From contig NZ_CANMSY010000010.1 in NCBI RefSeq assembly GCF_947500705.1, forward strand, positions 62,001 to 126,000: a DNA stretch of 64,000 nucleotides, read 5' to 3'. Shown here one piece after another: positions 62,078 to 64,000 of this stretch (position 1 is the first letter of the stretch; each line of letters opens with the position of its first letter). The notes under the pieces are model-generated. The model saw only the letters and a program-made list of their open reading frames with translations. It was not told where the DNA came from and did not search any database. The stretch is from an uncultured Brachybacterium sp. GTDB taxonomy: Bacteria; Actinomycetota; Actinomycetes; Actinomycetales; Dermabacteraceae. A program made the position numbers and the translations under genes.

Positions 62078-62296
62078 TCAGCGCGCGCCGTCGGGCGTCG
62101 CCGGCGGAGTGCCGTAGTCCTCCCAGTCCTCGTCGGCCTCCTCCCATTTCTCATTGCGAGCGGCGGCGGTCTGCAGCGCCTGCTCGGCCTCCCGCCGGGT
62201 CGGGTACGGTCCCATCAGCTCCGAGCCGGGGGACTGCCGTCCCTCCTCCACGCTGCCGGTGCTGAGGTTGTAGTAGAACTGCGCGCCTTCGCTCAT
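62078..62296 (-). CDS. small SPOR-like protein, function unknown
   Basis: This 72-residue protein begins [19 protein letters not shown] and has [20 protein letters not shown], a pattern of aromatic strand, Gly-Pro-Tyr and helix that resembles SPOR or SPOR-related small proteins. The C-terminus is acidic and Pro-rich. Such proteins are common next to actinobacterial map genes and are uncharacterised. The ATG at 62296 is used. It is convergent with panB and divergent from map. Confidence 0.8.
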   Translation of the reverse strand: MSEGAQFYYNLSTGSVEEGRQSPGSELMGPYPTRREAEQALQTAAARNEKWEEADEDWEDYGTPPATPDGAR

Positions 62297-62333
62297 GTCT
62301 GGCTCCTTCGAAGTCGATGAGAGACTGGTGGGC

Positions 62334-63221
62334 ATGACTGTAGAGCAGGAATGGACCCGTCCAGAAGGCCGTGCGCTGCTGGTGCCCGGCACCCTCGGCC
62401 CCCGTCGCAGCGTCCCGGCGCGCATCGAGCGCCCCGAGTACGTCGGCAAGGACGAGGCGGTCTCGGACAGCGGTCCCCGCGTGCAGACCCCTGAGGTGAT
62501 CGAGCGGGTGCGCGAGGCCTCGCGCATCGCCGCCCTGGCCCTGCAGGCCGCCGGCGAGGCGGCCCAGCCGGGGGTGACCACGGACCGGATCGACGAGGTC
62601 GTCCACCAGGTGCTGATCGAGAACGGCGCCTATCCCTCGACGCTCGGTTACCTGGGCTTCGAGAAGTCCTGCTGCACGAGCCTGAACGAGGTCATCTGCC
62701 ACGGCATCCCGGACTCGACCGTGATGGAGTCCGGGGACATCCTCAACGTGGACGTCACCGCCTTCATCCACGGTGTGCACGGGGACTGCAACGCCACCTT
62801 CGCGGTGGGCGAGATCCATCCCCGCGCGCAGGATCTGGTCACCGTCGCGCACGAGACGATGATGCGCGGGATCAAGGTCGCCAAGCCCGGTCGTGAGGTG
62901 AACGTGATCGGCCGCGTGATCGAGAAGTTCGTGGCCCGCCACGGCTACGAGTCGGTGCAGGACTACACCGGCCACGGCGTCGCCGAGGGCTTCCACAACG
63001 GCCTGATCATCCCGCACTACGACTCCGCCCCGATGTTCGACGACGTCATCGAAGAGGGCATGACCTTCACGATCGAGCCGATGGTGACGATCGGTTCCCA
63101 GGCGTGGGAGCAGTGGGACGACGGCTGGACCGTGGTGACCAGGGACCGTTCCTTCACCGCGCAGTTCGAGCACACGATGGTCATCACCGCCGACGGCCCC
63201 GAGCTGCTGACCGTCGTCTGA
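62334..63221 (+). CDS. map: type I methionine aminopeptidase
   Basis: This 295-residue protein removes the N-terminal Met from new proteins. Metal ligands are visible: the two Asp in [19 protein letters not shown], His in [13 protein letters not shown], Glu in FTIEPM, and Glu in QFEHTMVI. A 40-residue N-terminal extension, with the PxRxVPxxIxRPxY-like [14 protein letters not shown], is typical of actinobacterial MetAP1c. The ATG at 62334 is preferred over 62295, which overlaps the small divergent gene. Confidence 0.95.
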   Translation: MTVEQEWTRPEGRALLVPGTLGPRRSVPARIERPEYVGKDEAVSDSGPRVQTPEVIERVREASRIAALALQAAGEAAQPGVTTDRIDEVVHQVLIENGAYPSTLGYLGFEKSCCTSLNEVICHGIPDSTVMESGDILNVDVTAFIHGVHGDCNATFAVGEIHPRAQDLVTVAHETMMRGIKVAKPGREVNVIGRVIEKFVARHGYESVQDYTGHGVAEGFHNGLIIPHYDSAPMFDDVIEEGMTFTIEPMVTIGSQAWEQWDDGWTVVTRDRSFTAQFEHTMVITADGPELLTVV

Positions 63222-63348
63222 GTCATCACGGACCGCGCGCCGCCGAGACCCTCACGCCAGGTATTCTGGGCGGCTGTGAGCACCGCCACGTCCGGTGCAC
63301 TGATCAGCGGGGCTCGGACCTGCCCCGCTACGGCAACCAGGAGACACG

Positions 63349-64000
63349 ATGAGCAAGAAGGCTTTCGGGATCGACATCGGCGGCAGCGGCATCAAGGGGG
63401 CCCCGGTGGATCTGGCCACCGGTGAGCTCCTCGCGGAGCGGGTGCGGATCGCGACCCCGCAGCCCTCGACGCCCGATGCCGTCGCGGACGCGGTCGCGGA
63501 GCTGATCGCCTCCTTCGACATCGACGACGACATGCCGGTGGGCGTCACCTTCCCCGCCGTGATCCAGGCCGGGGTGGCCCAGACCGCAGCGAACGTGGAC
63601 AAGGCCTGGATCGGGACCGACGTGGATGCGCTGCTGACCGAGCGCACCGGCCACGATGTGTTCGTGGTCAACGACGCGGACGCCGCCGGCATCGCCGAGA
63701 TGACGTTCGGCGCGGGCCAGGACACCTCGGGGGTGGTCCTGGTGATCACGCTCGGCACCGGCGTGGGCAGCGCGACCTTCGTGGAGGGGACCCTGGTGCC
63801 CAATACCGAGCTCGGTCACCTGCTGCTGCACGGGGACTCCGCCGAGAAGTACATGGCCAGCTCCATCCGCGAGAAGGAGGAGCTGGACTGGGAGACCTGG
63901 GCGGGACGCCTCCAGGAGTACTTCTCGCATGTCGAGTTCCTCTTCAGTCCCACCCGGATCATCGTCGGCGGCGGCGTGTCCAAGAAGCATCAGAAGTTCC
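63349..64000 (+). CDS. ppgK: polyphosphate glucokinase PpgK, 3' end cut by window edge
   Basis: The first 217 codons are present. The protein is a ROK-family sugar kinase that phosphorylates glucose with polyphosphate or ATP. It shows the phosphate loop [17 protein letters not shown], the sugar-binding VNDADAAG, the second phosphate motif [11 protein letters not shown], and [17 protein letters not shown] lies upstream of the ATG, and TATTCT at 63262-63267 may be the promoter -10. The gene continues beyond position 64000. Confidence 0.95.
   Translation, partial: MSKKAFGIDIGGSGIKGAPVDLATGELLAERVRIATPQPSTPDAVADAVAELIASFDIDDDMPVGVTFPAVIQAGVAQTAANVDKAWIGTDVDALLTERTGHDVFVVNDADAAGIAEMTFGAGQDTSGVVLVITLGTGVGSATFVEGTLVPNTELGHLLLHGDSAEKYMASSIREKEELDWETWAGRLQEYFSHVEFLFSPTRIIVGGGVSKKHQKF

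Noticed and set aside
1-64000. CRISPR arrays, insertion sequences and rRNA genes
   Set aside because: I saw no regularly spaced repeats, no transposase genes or terminal inverted repeats, and no rRNA sequence.

Overview
The window is a 64 kb stretch of a chromosome from a high-GC actinobacterium. Several genes point to Actinomycetota: mycothiol synthesis (mshC), a complete Pup ligation and depupylation set (pup, pafA, dop and the ARC/Mpa ATPase), polyphosphate glucokinase, DUF4191 and DUF5703 proteins, and two class I glutamine synthetases with the adenylyltransferase GlnE. The gene order pepA-lpd-E2-lipB-lipA-DUF4191-RDD-glnA1-(...)-glnE-glnA2-panB-map resembles the lipoylation/glutamine region of mycobacteria. 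Base composition and protein style fit Micrococcales, and I would guess a Brachybacterium-like Dermabacteraceae genome, but that placement is inference.

Layout. 1-13.4 kb (minus strand): a long run of trmI, arc, dop, pup, pafA, two FKBP prolyl isomerases (one a lipoprotein), priA, an SLC13-type transporter, fmt and rsmB (cut by the left edge). No 20S proteasome genes (prcBA) lie between pup and pafA, and the ATPase lacks the usual C-terminal proteasome-docking tail. 13.4-20.8 kb: site-2 protease, PAC2-family protein, mshC, uppP, an acidic small protein, a DUF5703 protein, an A24 prepilin-peptidase-like protein, two SPOUT RNA methyltransferases and tRNA-Leu(GAG) with its terminator. 20.9-29.0 kb: a small unknown gene, the overlapping alaS-ruvX-mltG-aroE operon, rpsD and rarA. 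29.1-43.8 kb: patatin-like lipase, pyrD, two small membrane proteins, pepA, lpd, the E2 acyltransferase with two near-identical lipoyl domains, a membrane pseudokinase-like protein, lipB, lipA, DUF4191, RDD and glnA1.

43.8-54.1 kb is an accessory-looking block placed between glnA1 and glnE. It holds a MarR/LLM-oxidoreductase pair with a perfect operator-like palindrome, a ferredoxin, a LuxR regulator broken by an in-frame TAG, a truncated MFS remnant, two unknown membrane proteins (one internally duplicated), a YciI protein and a TetR-ABC exporter operon. 54.1-64 kb returns to core genes: a Cas4/RecB-like PD-(D/E)XK nuclease coupled to glnE through a 48-codon ORF, glnA2, two paralogous lipoproteins, panB, a SPOR-like small protein, map and ppgK (cut by the right edge).

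Two themes cut across the window. First, at least twelve genes start exactly six or seven bases after a TAnnnT-type -10 hexamer, which predicts leaderless mRNAs and helped fix their start codons. Second, translational coupling through ATGA/GTGA overlaps is very common. The most interesting system is the proteasome-less Pup locus.
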